Counted from the first letter of the stretch, positions 20,791-28,984 are shown. The stretch is DNA of 64,000 bases from Prorocentrum cordatum (GCA_963575745.1 CAUYUJ010019919.1:1-64000), one strand, 5' to 3'. Made by a program: numbers and translations. The notes: generated by a model not told the origin, from the letters alone.

Positions 20791-22506
20791 CTGATGCTGA
20801 TGATGATGATGATGATGCTGATGATGATGATGATGATGAGGATGATGATGATGATGATGATGATGCTGCTGATGCTGATGCTGATGCTGATGATGATGAT
20901 GAGGATGAGGAGGAGGAGGAGAGGGAGGAGGAGGATGAGGAGCAGGAGGAGGAGGAGGAGGAGGAGGGGGAAGAGGAGTATGGAGAGGAAGGGGAGGAGG
21001 CGGAGGAGGAGGAAACAGACAAGTAGGAGGATGATGATGAGGAGGAGGAAGAGGAGGAGGCGGAGGAGGAGGAGGAGGAGGAGGAAGTTGAACGGTGGGG
21101 GTGAGATGAGAGGAGGAGGAGGTGGAGGAGGAGGAGGAAGGAGGAGGAGGAGAGGAGGAGGGAGGAGGGGGAGCAGGAGGAGGAGGAGGACGAGGCCCGG
21201 ACCTTGCAAGAGGAGATGGAGGAGGAGGAGGAGGAGGAGGAGGAGGAGGAGGAGGAGGAGGAGGAGGAGGAGGGGGAGGGGGAGGGGGAGCAGGAGGAGG
21301 AGAAGAAGAGGAGGAAGAAGAGGAGGAAGAAGAGGAGGAGGAGAAGTTGGAGGAGCAGGAGGAGGAGGAGGAAGAGTAAGGATAGGAGGAGAAGAAGGAG
21401 GAGGAGAAGGAGGAGAGGAGGATGAGAAGGAGGAGGAGGAGGAGGAGGAGGAGGACGGGATCGTCGAGCGCGTCTTCCGCAGGGTCGGCTCTGCGGCCAC
21501 GCTGAAGCGGGCGCTCAAGGTCGCGAAGAAGCGCCTGGGCACGCACAAGCGCGGCAAGAAGAAGAGGCCCAGGGCCGATATCTCCTTCTTCCCCTTTCAT
21601 CCTCCCTCTCCTCTTTTCTCCTCTTTCCTCCTCTTCCTCCCGCCCTTCTTTTGATTTTGCCCAACTGCTCCTTCCTTCTCCCTTCTCCCTCTTCCTCTTC
21701 TCTTCTCTCTCTCTCTCCACCGTCCTCCCTTTCCTTCCTCTTCCCCTCCTCACCTTCCCCTCAACCCTTCGCCTACCTCCTACGTGCTCTCTCTCTCTCT
21801 CTCTCTCCCGTCTCTCTCTTGCTTCCTCCCTAGGACTCCGTCCTCCTCCCGCGCCATCCCTCCTCCCTCCGCCCCCCATCCGTTCCCCCCGGGTGCTGCC
21901 CATCGGACCGACGCCGCTTCCTCGCCCGGCCGCTTCGTTCGCTCGCTGCTCCCTTTCCGTGAGGGAGGGGGGCTTGGCATCGCTCGGACGTGTGCATTCT
22001 TGTTATCGGTGCGGGCCGTCGAGAAGCCTTCTGTCGGCGACTGCAATCGGTGCGGTTACGCTGGGGTGCGGTTTGCGAGTGGCTTTGTGGTGGCCTTTCC
22101 GGGACCTTTGTGAGAGACAATGTCATAACTGTCGTCGTTTCGAGCGACATTGTCATCCTCGATGTGTGCTCCATTGTACTAGAAGGAGCGACAGCGTCAT
22201 GTGATTCGGGCGCATTGAGTGACAGTGAAATCCTTTTTCCGGGGGCGGGAAGGGCAGGCATGACGGGAGGCAAGCCGCACCCTGCGCACACCGCACCCGT
22301 TGTAGTCGCCGATCCCGGGCCACCTTGCGAGAAAAAAGGGCACGCACGGAGCCGACCAAGACGGGAAATGGGCGCCCGAGCGATGGCAAGGGGCAGCTCG
22401 CTGGCAGGCGCAGGGCCTCGATTTTCTTCTTCTTCTCCCCCGGCCCCGCGCGGCGAGGGACGAGATGGCGGAGGCGCTGGCGGCGCTCCGCAAGAAGGGC
22501 GCGTGA
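10203..22506 (+). CDS. RPL36: 60S ribosomal protein eL36, four-exon gene
   Basis: A structural protein of the large cytosolic ribosomal subunit. Four exons join to 339 coding bases (10203-10282, 14666-14791, 21483-21566, 22458-22506), giving 112 residues, close to the 100-105 usual for the family. Signature stretches are AAGLNKG near residue 15, REVAGFAPYERR at 52-63, LKRALKVAKKRLGTHKRGKKKR at 76-97 (read across with its last Arg split) and the C-terminal LAALRKK. Every junction splits an Arg codon as AG|G (phase 2) and donors are GA, GC and GC with AG acceptors. The only other obvious donor, GTGAG at 10293, is out of phase. The first ATG has no in-frame ATG shortly upstream. The introns (4.4, 6.7 and 0.9 kb) are full of satellites. 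All exons are open and conserved, so the gene looks functional. A spliced leader is expected on the mRNA but is not encoded here. Confidence 0.93.
10295..10600. repeat. (GAG)n then (GAT)n arrays in intron 1
   Basis: GAG/AGG triplets from about 10300 to 10515, then a pure (GAT)n run of about 25 units at 10530-10600. Confidence 0.95.
10635..10835. repeat. 10-bp minisatellite (TCAGTTACAC type)
   Basis: About twenty 10-bp units alternating TCAGTTACAC, TCAGTTTCCC and TCAGTTTCCT. The reverse complement, GTGTAACTGA, is nearly the unit of the array at 13255-13460, so the two arrays are inverted relatives within one intron. Confidence 0.9.
10819..11175. repeat. Tandem duplication, period about 183 bp
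   Basis: The block with CTCTCGGTTGCATTTAGC, then CTTTCTGACGCAAG and CAACACCTCCCTTCG occurs twice (GGTTGCATT at 10838 and at 11021), with a few substitutions between copies. Confidence 0.85.
11318..11562. repeat. (GAT)n and (AGG)n arrays
   Basis: GAT/GCT triplets at 11320-11420 and AGG triplets at 11455-11562. The following 11563-12430 is GC-rich non-repetitive intron with no gene recognised; it has short repeats of TGCGTTTCCCAT at about 12139 and 12209. Confidence 0.85.
12437..12860. repeat. (TTC)n array and AT-rich TTAT/CATTATT stretch
   Basis: TTC triplets at 12437-12530, then an AT-rich stretch of ATT/GTATTC/TTATT units to about 12860, unusual in this GC-rich window. No gene. Confidence 0.8.
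12948..13110. mobile_element. Inverted-repeat element family A, copy 1 (one end eroded)
   Basis: Left terminus GGGTCCGAGCAGATGGGGTT then GGAGGATCGCGCCGCATC, followed by CGATGCATCG-type units and the internal GATGTGGAGC and TTTTCTCCGCGC blocks shared with the copies at 31532, 45970, 60880 and 61887. The right terminal repeat is missing. Confidence 0.7.
13255..13460. repeat. 10-bp minisatellite (TAACTAGGTG type)
   Basis: About twenty units of TAACTAGGTG with variants TAACTGGGCG. Reverse-complement relative of the array at 10635-10835. Confidence 0.92.
13509..13790. repeat. (GAT)n then (GAG)n arrays
   Basis: (GAT)n from 13509 to about 13730 with a (GGTGAT) patch and TTATTATTA, then (GAG)n to 13785. 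The same GAT-then-GAG order occurs at 10530/10295 and 11320/11455. Confidence 0.95.
13930..14090. mobile_element. Inverted-repeat element family F, copy 1
   Basis: Left end TTACGCGTAAAAGTG with CCTTTGGTGCGGGCC; right end GCGCACCACCACTCACTGTT and CACGCTTTCGTG. These are imperfect inverted repeats of about 45 bp, shared with copies at 24318 and 26018. Confidence 0.65.
14666..14791 (+). CDS. RPL36: RPL36 exon 2 (codons 27-69)
   Basis: Starts with the G completing the split Arg codon after acceptor CCCAG, encodes TLKAKPSYRIGRKSQRG and the highly conserved REVAGFAPYERRMIELL, and ends CTGAG before a GC donor (GCCGAC). Confidence 0.93.
14846..15045. mobile_element. Inverted-repeat element family E, copy 1
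   Basis: Internal blocks GCAGTTCTTGTTCATCC, TTCGCTGTCGGCGTCGCCGC and CCATTCGGGACAGA match the copy at 44578-44785 in order. The right terminus (GTACCCATTTGTTCCGTACC, CTGGGCGTCC) is well kept and the left is eroded. Confidence 0.7.
15100..16210. other. Intron 2, low-repeat part
   Basis: GC-rich sequence without a recognisable gene. The block 15772-15905 (TTCGGGGAGGGT...GGCGGAGGGTCTCATGTTCT) is related to 30985-31090, so it is a dispersed repeat. Open frames of 130-350 codons exist on both strands but show no known domain. Confidence 0.5.
16211..16375. mobile_element. Dispersed repeat family D, copy 1
   Basis: Begins near GAAACACACAGACACAATGA and ends TTTGTGTGTCCTGGGGCCCC. The middle is AAAATATGGG-rich, including GGGGAAGACAGAA. 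Two further copies lie at 23430-23575 and 61566-61712, all in the same orientation. Confidence 0.8.
16545..16740. repeat. CAGAGCGTT palindrome cluster and short (GTC)n
   Basis: Variants of CCAGAGCGTTCCGGAACGCT at 16545-16615, a dispersed palindromic motif also near 31835, 32370, 47365, 59090, 59180 and 59935, followed by (GTC)n at 16690-16732. Confidence 0.6.
16935..17005. mobile_element. Half copy of inverted-repeat family C
   Basis: TCTCGGAGGCCCGCGCAGAT then GATCTGCGCTGGGCC resembles the left half of the family C copies at 43629 and 44930. The right half is absent. Confidence 0.4.
17060..17285. repeat. GCAAxGCAAx minisatellite
   Basis: Tandem 5/10-bp units such as GCAATGCAAA and GCAGTGCCAA. 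Confidence 0.9.
17312..17510. repeat. (GAG)n array
   Basis: GAG with interspersed GAC, in two similar sub-blocks (17315-17375 and 17375-17510). Confidence 0.92.
17720..18095. repeat. 188-bp tandem duplication
   Basis: The block starting GCGAGGGGTGCGGAGGGG and ending CCGCATTCCTTTT occurs twice back to back (17720-17907, 17908-18095) with almost no differences, so it is recent. It is a polypyrimidine-rich unit. Confidence 0.92.
18265..18660. repeat. GCTGCAGCG/CCTCATTTCCGG repeats and (CAC)n array
   Basis: 18265-18420 holds about three degenerate copies of a roughly 47-bp unit containing GCGGGCCTCATTTTCGGATC, seen again at 29240-29345. (CAC)n runs 18450-18640 and ends in (CACG)n. Confidence 0.8.
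18790..19060. repeat. Pyrimidine tract then (GAG)n array
   Basis: CCTCCC-type tract at 18800-18925 and GAG/GAA array at 18940-19055. The following 100 bp shows nothing recognisable. Confidence 0.85.
19260..19700. repeat. 21-bp minisatellite
   Basis: Units like ACGGGAGGCGAGATGCTTGG, interrupted at 19440-19560. A seven-codon period keeps a frame open with a TGGxMLG-type repeat; this is probably not a protein. Region 19700-20400 has no recognisable gene. Confidence 0.75.
20400..21475. repeat. (AGG)n, (GAT/GCT)n and (GAG)n arrays upstream of exon 3
   Basis: AGG 20400-20460, GAT with GCT 20520-20905, then GAG to within a few bases of the exon 3 acceptor. The purine array abuts the coding exon, so frames fuse poly-Glu/Arg to genuine eL36 sequence; this is an artefact. 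Confidence 0.95.
21483..21566 (+). CDS. RPL36: RPL36 exon 3 (codons 69-97)
   Basis: Follows acceptor TTCCGCAG, encodes VGSAATLKRALKVAKKRLG then THKRGKKK, the basic C-terminal region of eL36, and ends AAGAG before a GC donor (GCCCAGG). Confidence 0.93.
21567..22457 (+). other. RPL36 intron 3 (GC-AG, 891 bp)
   Basis: Starts GCCCAGG and ends in CTTCTTCTTCTCCCCC, a GC-rich gap, then GGCGAG. It contains CT-rich sequence with (CT)n at 21785-21815 and one block (GGCATCGCTCGGACGTGTGC at 21974) found reversed at about 46314. Phase 2. Confidence 0.85.
22458..22506 (+). CDS. RPL36: RPL36 exon 4 (codons 97-112 and stop)
   Basis: Short terminal exon encoding DEMAEALAALRKKGA and TGA at 22504-22506. The match to the family C-terminus (LAALRKK) and the exact phase with exon 3 support it despite its length of 49 bases. 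Confidence 0.88.
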
Positions 22507-22592
22507 GCCCCGGGCCCTAGCCCCCCCCGCTCCTCGATCCTCGGACCGGGCCCCCTCGCCGAGGGAGTCGTAACACGGCGGTAGACCCCCAG

Positions 22593-22772
22593 CCTGACGT
22601 CGGGCCTGCCCCTCTTCAGGGGAAATACTGAAAGATTTTTTTTAGTATAAAAAAGAAACAAAAAAGGTCAGGGGACTATTGTTGGATTCTTTTTGAGCAT
22701 TTGGGGAGTGTTTTTCGAGTGAAAAAGAATGTTGCCCAACATCCCCCTGTATGGGGCACAGGCCCGACCTAG
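22593..22772. mobile_element. Inverted-repeat element family B, copy 1
   Basis: Termini ACGTCGGGCCTGCCCCT and GGGGCACAGGCCCGAC are inverted repeats around an AT-rich middle (GGACTATTG, TTGAGCATTTGGGG). It lies 87 bp downstream of the RPL36 stop. Confidence 0.8.
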
Positions 22773-22785
22773 CCCCAGCCCCAGC

Positions 22786-23040
22786 CTTACGTCGGGCCTG
22801 TCCCTCTCCAGGGGGAATATTCAAAAATAGCTACAAAATAATAGTCTGGGGACGATTTTCTGACTATTCTTGAGCATTTAGGGGGGTATTTGTTTAGTAT
22901 TCCTTTTATCTTTTTGCCCGAACTCCCCCTGTAGGGGGACGATTTTTTGACTATTCTTAAGCATTTGGGGGGTATTTTTTTAGTATTCTTTTATTTTGTT
23001 TGCCCCAAATCCCCCTCTATGGGGGACAGGCCCGACTCAA
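22786..23040. mobile_element. Inverted-repeat element family B, copy 2 with internal duplication
   Basis: Termini TTACGTCGGGCCTGTCCCT and GGGGGACAGGCCCGACT. The middle block (GACGATTTTCTGACTATTC to CCCCCTGTAGGG) is duplicated in tandem. It lies 14 bp from copy 1. Confidence 0.85.
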
Positions 23041-23045
23041 CCCCA

Positions 23046-23425
23046 GCCCCGGAGGCGCCGCCCCCCCCCCGAGAGAACATCGCCAGGGGTGTTCTTCTTT
23101 TGTCCGCGCGAGCGCCGCGGGTGGCCCTCGCCGGCGGCGCTCGGCGTTCGGGGGCGCCGCGTCGCGGGTTCTGTCTCCAGAGGAGGTCGTGAGGCGCGGA
23201 AGGCCCAGTCCCAGACATCGGGCGTCTCGAAAAAATCGAGACGGAGGTTTTTCATAGTTTTGGGCCTTTCGGGGCCCTCGCCGGGCCTCGGGGCCGTCAA
23301 CAAAACGACTCGGGATGAGAAACGGGTCCCAGAGAAGTGGTCGGGAGGTCGGGAGCCCGCGTCTCGAAAAAATCGAGACGTCGAGGTTCTGCCTCGAGAG
23401 GAGGTAGTTGAGGAGAGGAACGAAA
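23046..23425. other. GC-rich spacer, no gene
   Basis: Contains two blocks related to one another (GTCTCGAAAAAATCGAGACG-type hairpins at about 23220 and 23365). TCTCGAAAAAATCGAGA is itself a near-palindrome. Confidence 0.45.
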
Positions 23426-23429
23426 ACAC

Positions 23430-23575
23430 ACAGACACAATGAATCCTCGATTCCCCCGAAAATGTAGGAAAATATGGGAAGGGGGGGAAGACAGAAGCCC
23501 AGAAAATATGGGAACATATGGGGAATATCTTTATTTGTGTGTATGTATTTGTGTGTCCTGGGGCCCCTTCAGTAG
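23430..23575. mobile_element. Dispersed repeat family D, copy 2
   Basis: CACACAGACACAATGAATCC to TTGTGTGTCCTGGGGCCCC, same order and orientation as the copies at 16211 and 61566. Confidence 0.8.
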
Positions 23576-23854
23576 TGAGGCGCGGAAGGCCCAGAATCCG
23601 GCGCATCGAGGCGAGCCTGAGCGGCCCGTTGCTACCAGCCCGGAGCATATCGCTACCCCTGTGTTCGGCATCGCCTCACCACGATGCCAATCTTAGGGAT
23701 TCCCCTATTTTTTTGGGGCGGATATCCCTAAGATCGTCATCGACTTCTGGCGTGCCAACCTGACGGGTAGGGATACGTTCGAGGCTGGCAACGTGGGTCG
23801 TCGTTTCTGTTGGCCTCTGGAGGCCGGCTTCGGGCGGCGGGGCCCGTCAAGAAA

Positions 23855-23990
23855 CGCCTCCTCCTCCTCCTCCTCCTCCTCCTCCTCCTCCTCCTCCCCT
23901 CCTCCTCCTTCTCCTCCTCCCCCTCCTCCTCCTCCTTCCCCTCCTCCTCCTCCTCCTCCTTCTCCTCCTCCTCCTCCTCCTCAATATTTG
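23855..23990. repeat. (CTC)n array
   Basis: CTC triplets with a few CCC/TTC interruptions. Confidence 0.93.
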
Positions 23991-24317
23991 GAAAGGTGGT
24001 GGGTAAGGCCGGGAGCCACCGCATCGAGCAAGGTCGAAGCGCCGGGCGTCTGAGAAGATGCCGATGTCGTTAATTTGTCCCTCGTTTTCATCTCTCTTTG
24101 GACATCCCGTGGTGTCAGAGACCCGAATCATCAGGGATGACTCGGGTCAGGGCTAACTCGGATTCTTTTTTCGGGAGTCCGAACCCGAGTTGCCCCGGGC
24201 CCGAGCTACCCCGGATAACTCGGGCGCCCAGTGGTGGACCCCATGTCGGGCCACGACCGGGGTCCGCCAGGGAGTCTCGGCCAGGTGAAGCGCCCAGGGG
24301 GTATCTTGGCTACGCGC

Positions 24318-24475
24318 ACGAGTGGCCCGTCGTTGGAGTGAGCTTTGGTGCGGGCTCGCAGGGGTCCCCCCAAGTACTGGCCTGCGCGCTGAGATCTGCC
24401 CGCGGCCCCCCCTCCCAAGGCCGCGCACCAACGGTCACCCTTGCCTGGGGTTGCTCTTGCGCGTGGCCAGTAGTT
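24318..24475. mobile_element. Inverted-repeat element family F, copy 2
   Basis: Left arm GGCTACGCGCACGAGTGG...AGCTTTGGTGCGGGC and right arm GGCCGCGCACCAACGGTCAC...TTGCGCGTGGCC pair over about 48 bp with mismatches. Confidence 0.7.
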
Positions 24476-24501
24476 CAAGCAGTGGCGAAGCGTCCCAGCT
24501 C

Positions 24502-24677
24502 GCCTATAGTCCCACCAAGCAATGTTCCAAGAGCCTTTTGTGGTTTCCACGAAATGTTCTTAGAACATTTCTGGCGGAGTCTGTCTTGTTTTATCACATC
24601 GGGTTCATTGTCTAAGAACATTGCTTTTGTTCTTAGAGCATTTTTGGGTTCTAAGAACATTTCGTGGTAGGGCTATA
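24502..24677. mobile_element. Foldback element G (CTATAG termini)
   Basis: Left end CTATAGTCCCACCAAGCAAT and right end ATTTCGTGGTAGGGCTATAG are inverted repeats; inside are several TTCTTAGAACATTT palindromes. It is AT-richer than its flanks. Only one copy is seen in the window. Confidence 0.75.
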
Positions 24678-24765
24678 GAAATGCCGGGACGGTCGGTCCC
24701 TGCTCAAGTAGTATCAGTCTTTGCTGAATCTTTCCGCCAGGGTGGGGATGTAACCGTAGCCACGC

Positions 24766-24885
24766 CTTCAGGGATCGATCTTCGGGGGCCGCGGCAGGCG
24801 GTGACATGGACACATTCGGGTCCTGTTGGGGCAGATGTGTCCATATCCAGCGCGCCTGACGAGGTCCCCGAAGGGCGATCCCGCG
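24766..24885. mobile_element. Foldback element I
   Basis: GGGATCGATCTTCGGGGGCC on the left pairs with GGTCCCCGAAGGGCGATCCC on the right. The inner arms ATGGACACAT and ATGTGTCCAT are perfect and separated by about 20 bp. Confidence 0.65.
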
Positions 24886-25345
24886 GGCGATGGCTACGGA
24901 AGCGGTTGGCGTTGGAAAGGCAGCGTGCCATGTGGCGCCGCCAGCCCGCGTTTTGCACTCCATCTCCTACCTTTGGGGGATCGCGTGCACCGAGGAAGCC
25001 CTGGCGGGGGATATGGCGCGCACAGCGGGGGCGCTCTCGCGGGGACGCCGCACGCACTCCCTCCAACGCCTCGCACTCCTCGTGGGCGGCAAGCGTATAG
25101 ATTCGTGTCCGCGGCCTCGCGGGTCCGGCCCCTGGGCCGCGGCCCCGAGGACCATGTCAGGCTGTGATTCGCAAATGATGGCCCACCCCCCCGGGGCTGT
25201 CCCGCGGGGCGCGGAACCATTTTTGTTCCATCACGCGTGCCAGGGGTCGTCGCGGGCGCCGCCGAGGGGATCGTGCACCCCCCTGCACGGCAGCCCCTGG
25301 AAGCCGCTGTAGGGACCATATCTCATGCTGACCAATGACGCGCCA
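24886..25345. other. GC-rich sequence, no gene recognised
   Basis: Open frames on both strands without recognisable domains. Short hairpins occur at 25240-25305 (CCAGGGGTCG...GCAGCCCCTGG). Confidence 0.4.
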
Positions 25346-25575
25346 CAGTCGTCGTCGTCGTCGTCGTCGGCGTCGGCGTCGGCGTCGGCGTCGTCGTCGT
25401 CGTGGTCCCAGTCGTCGACCTGCTCCGCGCCTACTCGGCACCCCCCCGCGCCCCCCAGAGGGGCATCCGCAGTGCGCCGTCGTCGCCGCCGTCGTGGCGC
25501 TGTCGTCGTCGTCGATCCGTCGTCTGCCGTCGCCGTCGTGGTGGTTGTCGTCGTCGTCGTAGTCGTCGTCGTAGG
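25346..25575. repeat. (GTC)n and (GTCGGC)n arrays
   Basis: GTC runs at 25346-25410 and 25490-25575, separated by mixed sequence. Confidence 0.88.
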
Positions 25576-26017
25576 ATATTGTGGTGGAGAGGGGGGGGCG
25601 GAGCAGGAGAGGGACGAGCCCTTCCTGCCTGCCTTTGTCGCTCCTCCGCCCATTGTTCAGAGCGTGAATTACATACCCCGCTTTCGCTTCCAGGCAAAAC
25701 CAAGTCATACCACGCGCCTCCTCGTCAAGCGGCCTGACCAGCGCAGGCCGTAGTTTGGCGTCGTTTGGTATCTCTTGGAAGCGAGGGTGGTCAAAAGCGA
25801 GGTAGGTTTGTTTGCGCCCGAACTGTCCTTTTCATTGTCTGTAGCCCTGTCGGCACCGCACGCCAGAGGAAGCGCCTCTTTCCCCCCCGCCAGGGCCCTC
25901 CTGGAGCCTTCCGCGGTTTGTCGGCTACTTTTTTTTTTTGATCCGCGGCTCGAGAGCGCACCCCTTCCGGTCGAAGTTAAGCAGGCCGCGCACAGTTGTC
26001 AGGTTTGTCGGCTATAC

Positions 26018-26195
26018 GTAAGAGTGACCTTTCGCCGGAAAGACCTCTGGTGTGGGCCCATCGGGGCCCCCCCCCGGTCGCTGAACGCGATGCGTTAGCC
26101 GCGGCTTGCGCACTTGGTGGTGTCCCTGACCGCCCCCTCCCTTGGGCCGCGCACCAAAGTTCACTCTTGCCTACGGTCAGTCTTTCTTGCGTGGT
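26018..26195. mobile_element. Inverted-repeat element family F, copy 3
   Basis: TACGTAAGAGTGACCTTTCG at the left and GCGCACCAAAGTTCACTCTT plus TTTCTTGCGTGG at the right. Same arms as the copies at 13930 and 24318. Confidence 0.7.
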
Positions 26196-26345
26196 AGCCG
26201 AGGTTGGCGGCACCCCCCGGGGGGGGGAGCCGGAGGCTTTGGGGGGGCCCGCGTCCGAGTGGGGCAGGGCTGCGCCTCCTGCGCGCGGGCTTCTTGCACA
26301 CCATTCGAGGGCGCCCTGGCCGAGCAGCGTCGCGCCGCGAGAGGG

Positions 26346-26348
26346 GTG

Positions 26349-26380
<32 letters not shown>

Positions 26381-26575
26381 TGTCGTTGTCATCGTCGGCG
26401 TCGGCGTCGGCCTCGGCTTGGGCGTCGGCGTCGCCGTCGGCATCGGCGTGGGCGTCGGCGTGGGCGTCGGCGTCGGCGCCTGCATCGTTGTCGTCGGCGT
26501 CGAGGTCGGCGTCGGCGTCGGCGTCAGCGTCGCTTTCGCCGTCGTCGTCGTCGTCGGCGGCGGTGGCGGTGGCCT
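26346..26575. repeat. (GTC/GGC)n array
   Basis: GTC then GTCGGC hexamer-like repeats. Region 26576-26815 after it has no recognisable gene. Confidence 0.9.
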
Positions 26576-26819
26576 TTGAACGCCCTTCGGAGGGCTGCGG
26601 CTGCAGTCGGAGGCCCTCGGAGGCGCGAGGGCAAGAGTTGGCACCAGGGCCTTCGGGTCTGTGTTGCGGTCGAGGTTCTTCAGGCAGGCCGTCCAGGTCT
26701 CTACCTGCATGTCTGGGGGCCGTTTTGTAGCAACCTGGGAGGTCAAGGAGACGAGGTGGGGTGGGCGGTTGGGGCGGGCTGACGCAGTGAGCAGGGGGGA
26801 GGGGTAAGAGAGGGAGTCT

Positions 26820-27637
26820 GGGATGATGCTGATGCTGCTGATGGTGTTGTTGATATTGATGTTGATGTTGGTGTTGATGCTGCTGTTGTGGTTGAGACAT
26901 TGGAGTTGATGTTGATGATGATGAGGGTGGTGATGATGATGATGATGAGGATGCTGATGATGATTCTGATGATGCTGATGACGTTGATGATGCCGATGAT
27001 GGTGATGGTGATGCCGATGATGATGATGCCGATGATGCTGTTGCTGATGATGTTGATGCTCATGCTGATGCTGCTGATGATGATGCTGATGATGAGGATG
27101 ATGCTGCTGATGATGATGAGGATGAGGATGATGCTGATGATGATGAGAATGAGGATGAAGATGATGATGAAGACTCTTTGCATTACAATTCTCAGTACTA
27201 TTATGCTGCTGCTGATACAGATTATGATGCTGATGCTGATGCTGATGCTGATGATGATGCTGTTGTTGCTGATGGGGACGATGCTGATGATCATGATGGT
27301 GATGGTACTTTTGATGATGGTGATGATACTGGTGCTGATGATGCTGCTGATGATGACGATGGTGATGTCGATAGTGATGTTGATGTTGATGTTGATGTTG
27401 AGTTGTGGTTAAGACATTTGAGTTTATGTTTAGGTTGCTGATGCTGTGGATGTGATGTTGATTTCGATGATGATGATGGTGATTATGATGATGACGATGA
27501 TGATGCTGATGATGATGATGATGATGATGATGCTGATGCTGATGCTGATGCTGATGATGATGATGAGGATGATGACGACGATAATGAGGATAATGATGAT
27601 GGGGATGAGGATGATGATGATGATGATGCTGATGATG

Positions 27638-27694
<57 letters not shown>

Positions 27695-27775
27695 CTGATG
27701 CTGTTGATGATGATGCTCATGCTCATGCCGATGTTGATGCTAATGCTAATGCTGATGAGGTTGTGTATGAGGAGG
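26820..27775. repeat. Long (GAT/GCT)n array
   Basis: About 950 bp of GAT with GCT, GTT and GGT variants, with a short non-repeat patch at 27175-27220. Same composition as 7770-9680 and 20520-20905. Confidence 0.95.
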
Positions 27776-28017
27776 AAGCAGGAGGAAGACGGCACGGTTG
27801 GCGTGCGAGGGGGTGCACTGATCCTATCTCCCTTCCCCATTTCCTTCTTGACTCGTCCTCCCCCCTCCTCCACCCTTCTTCCCCCCGAATCCCCAACTCC
27901 TGTTGTTGCCCTGTTCCCCCCTCTTCCTCTATCCTTCTTCGTCTCCATTACTCCTCCTTCTGCCTTCCTCGTCCTTCATCCTTCCACCCCCTCCTGATGG
28001 ATGGTCTGGAGGCGTGG

Positions 28018-28200
28018 GCGACCTTGGAGGTTAGGGGAGAGGAGCACCAAGTTATGGCTGCGCACTCGTTGTGCCCTGGATGCTCGAGGCCAAGCGCAGG
28101 TCACCATGGAGTGGACTGCGTCCCATGGTTCGCCTGGGACTCGAGGCCGCTCAGATCATGAGCGCCTTCTGGCCAGCGGGGATCCGCTGGCTGGCGAGGC
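28018..28200 (+). pseudogene. Possible RNase H C-terminal remnant
   Basis: In frame 2 the stretch reads LDARGQAQVTMEWTASHG, then RGRSDHERL and GDPLAGEAAG. The order (hydrophobic strand, W.xSH, then an Asp in a DPLAGEAA helix) resembles the end of retroelement RNase H domains, such as WTPSH...NAWADFFA in element 2. The rest of the domain is absent. The segment is short and the resemblance modest, so this is an inference. Confidence 0.3.
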
Positions 28201-28723
28201 GGCGGGCGAAACTGCCGAGGAGATCCTGGCAGCCATCGGCCACCCCGAACCACAGTCTGACGCGCGGGACGCAAGGGCGCCCTCGAGGGCGCGAAGTTAT
28301 TCGCGCTTCGCGCTTCGCGCTTCGGCTCCGATTCCTCCTCATCCTCCCCTTCTCCCTTGGGAGGCGGCGCGAGAGCGCGAAGTTGGGAGCCCTTGCAATG
28401 TGCGGCGTGGTTTCCAAGAAGGGCCCGTAAAATGCGTCAGGCTCGGTCTGTGGGGCCCTTTTGGGCCTTGCTCTGGGGAGTTCCCAGGGGCAGCGCTGTG
28501 GCCACCCAGGGACCTGTCCGCGTGGGACGTGGGAGATATTGCGCCTGACCCATCCCATCCGTTGGGCTTCGGGTACGCACATCAATTGTTCTTCCCCAGG
28601 CAGTGCTTGCACTTAGGGGGCCTCACTTCTGTTCTAAGGAAGTGGGCTGGTGTGCCACTCTGACGGCTATGTTGCCGCCTCCCTCGATAGTTACACGGCG
28701 ACCGTTAGAAAGAGAGTATGTGT

Positions 28724-28870
28724 GGGTACCCAGATCCCAAGTTATTCCAAGCGCGTACCTGACTCAATAATCGACATGTTTCTGGTGTGTGTTGCTATTC
28801 GTTTGGGCGGGCCCGAACCAAATCTACTTCACCCGCCATCGAACTTCATGGTTTCACCCACTTCTTCCGA
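28724..28870. repeat. Dispersed repeat family J, copy 1
   Basis: GTGGGTACCCAGATCCCAAG, CCTGACTCAATAATCGAC and GCCCGAACCAAATCTACTTC recur in order at 42720-42880 and 49855-50010. Confidence 0.65.
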
Positions 28871-28984
28871 CTGGCGGGTACAGTCACATGATGAATGCGC
28901 GTCTTCTCTATATTTGGTGCGGGCAATATCTATATGTATCTATATTTGGTGCGTCTTGGACGTTCTTGGAAGGGGCGTCGCAAG

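Larger units (their letters stand above)
14792..21482 (+). other. RPL36 intron 2 (GC-AG, 6691 bp)
   Basis: Starts GCCGACAGG and ends CGTCTTCCGCAG. It holds an element E copy, an element D copy, half an element C, (GTC)n, (GAG)n, (CAC)n and GAT arrays, a 21-bp minisatellite and a 188-bp tandem duplication. Phase 2. Confidence 0.88.

Noticed and set aside
20161-21903. Frames of 420-520 codons rich in Asp, Met, His, Arg, Ser or Pro
   Set aside because: All follow GAT/GAG trinucleotide arrays. The only genuine coding there is the short RPL36 exon 3.
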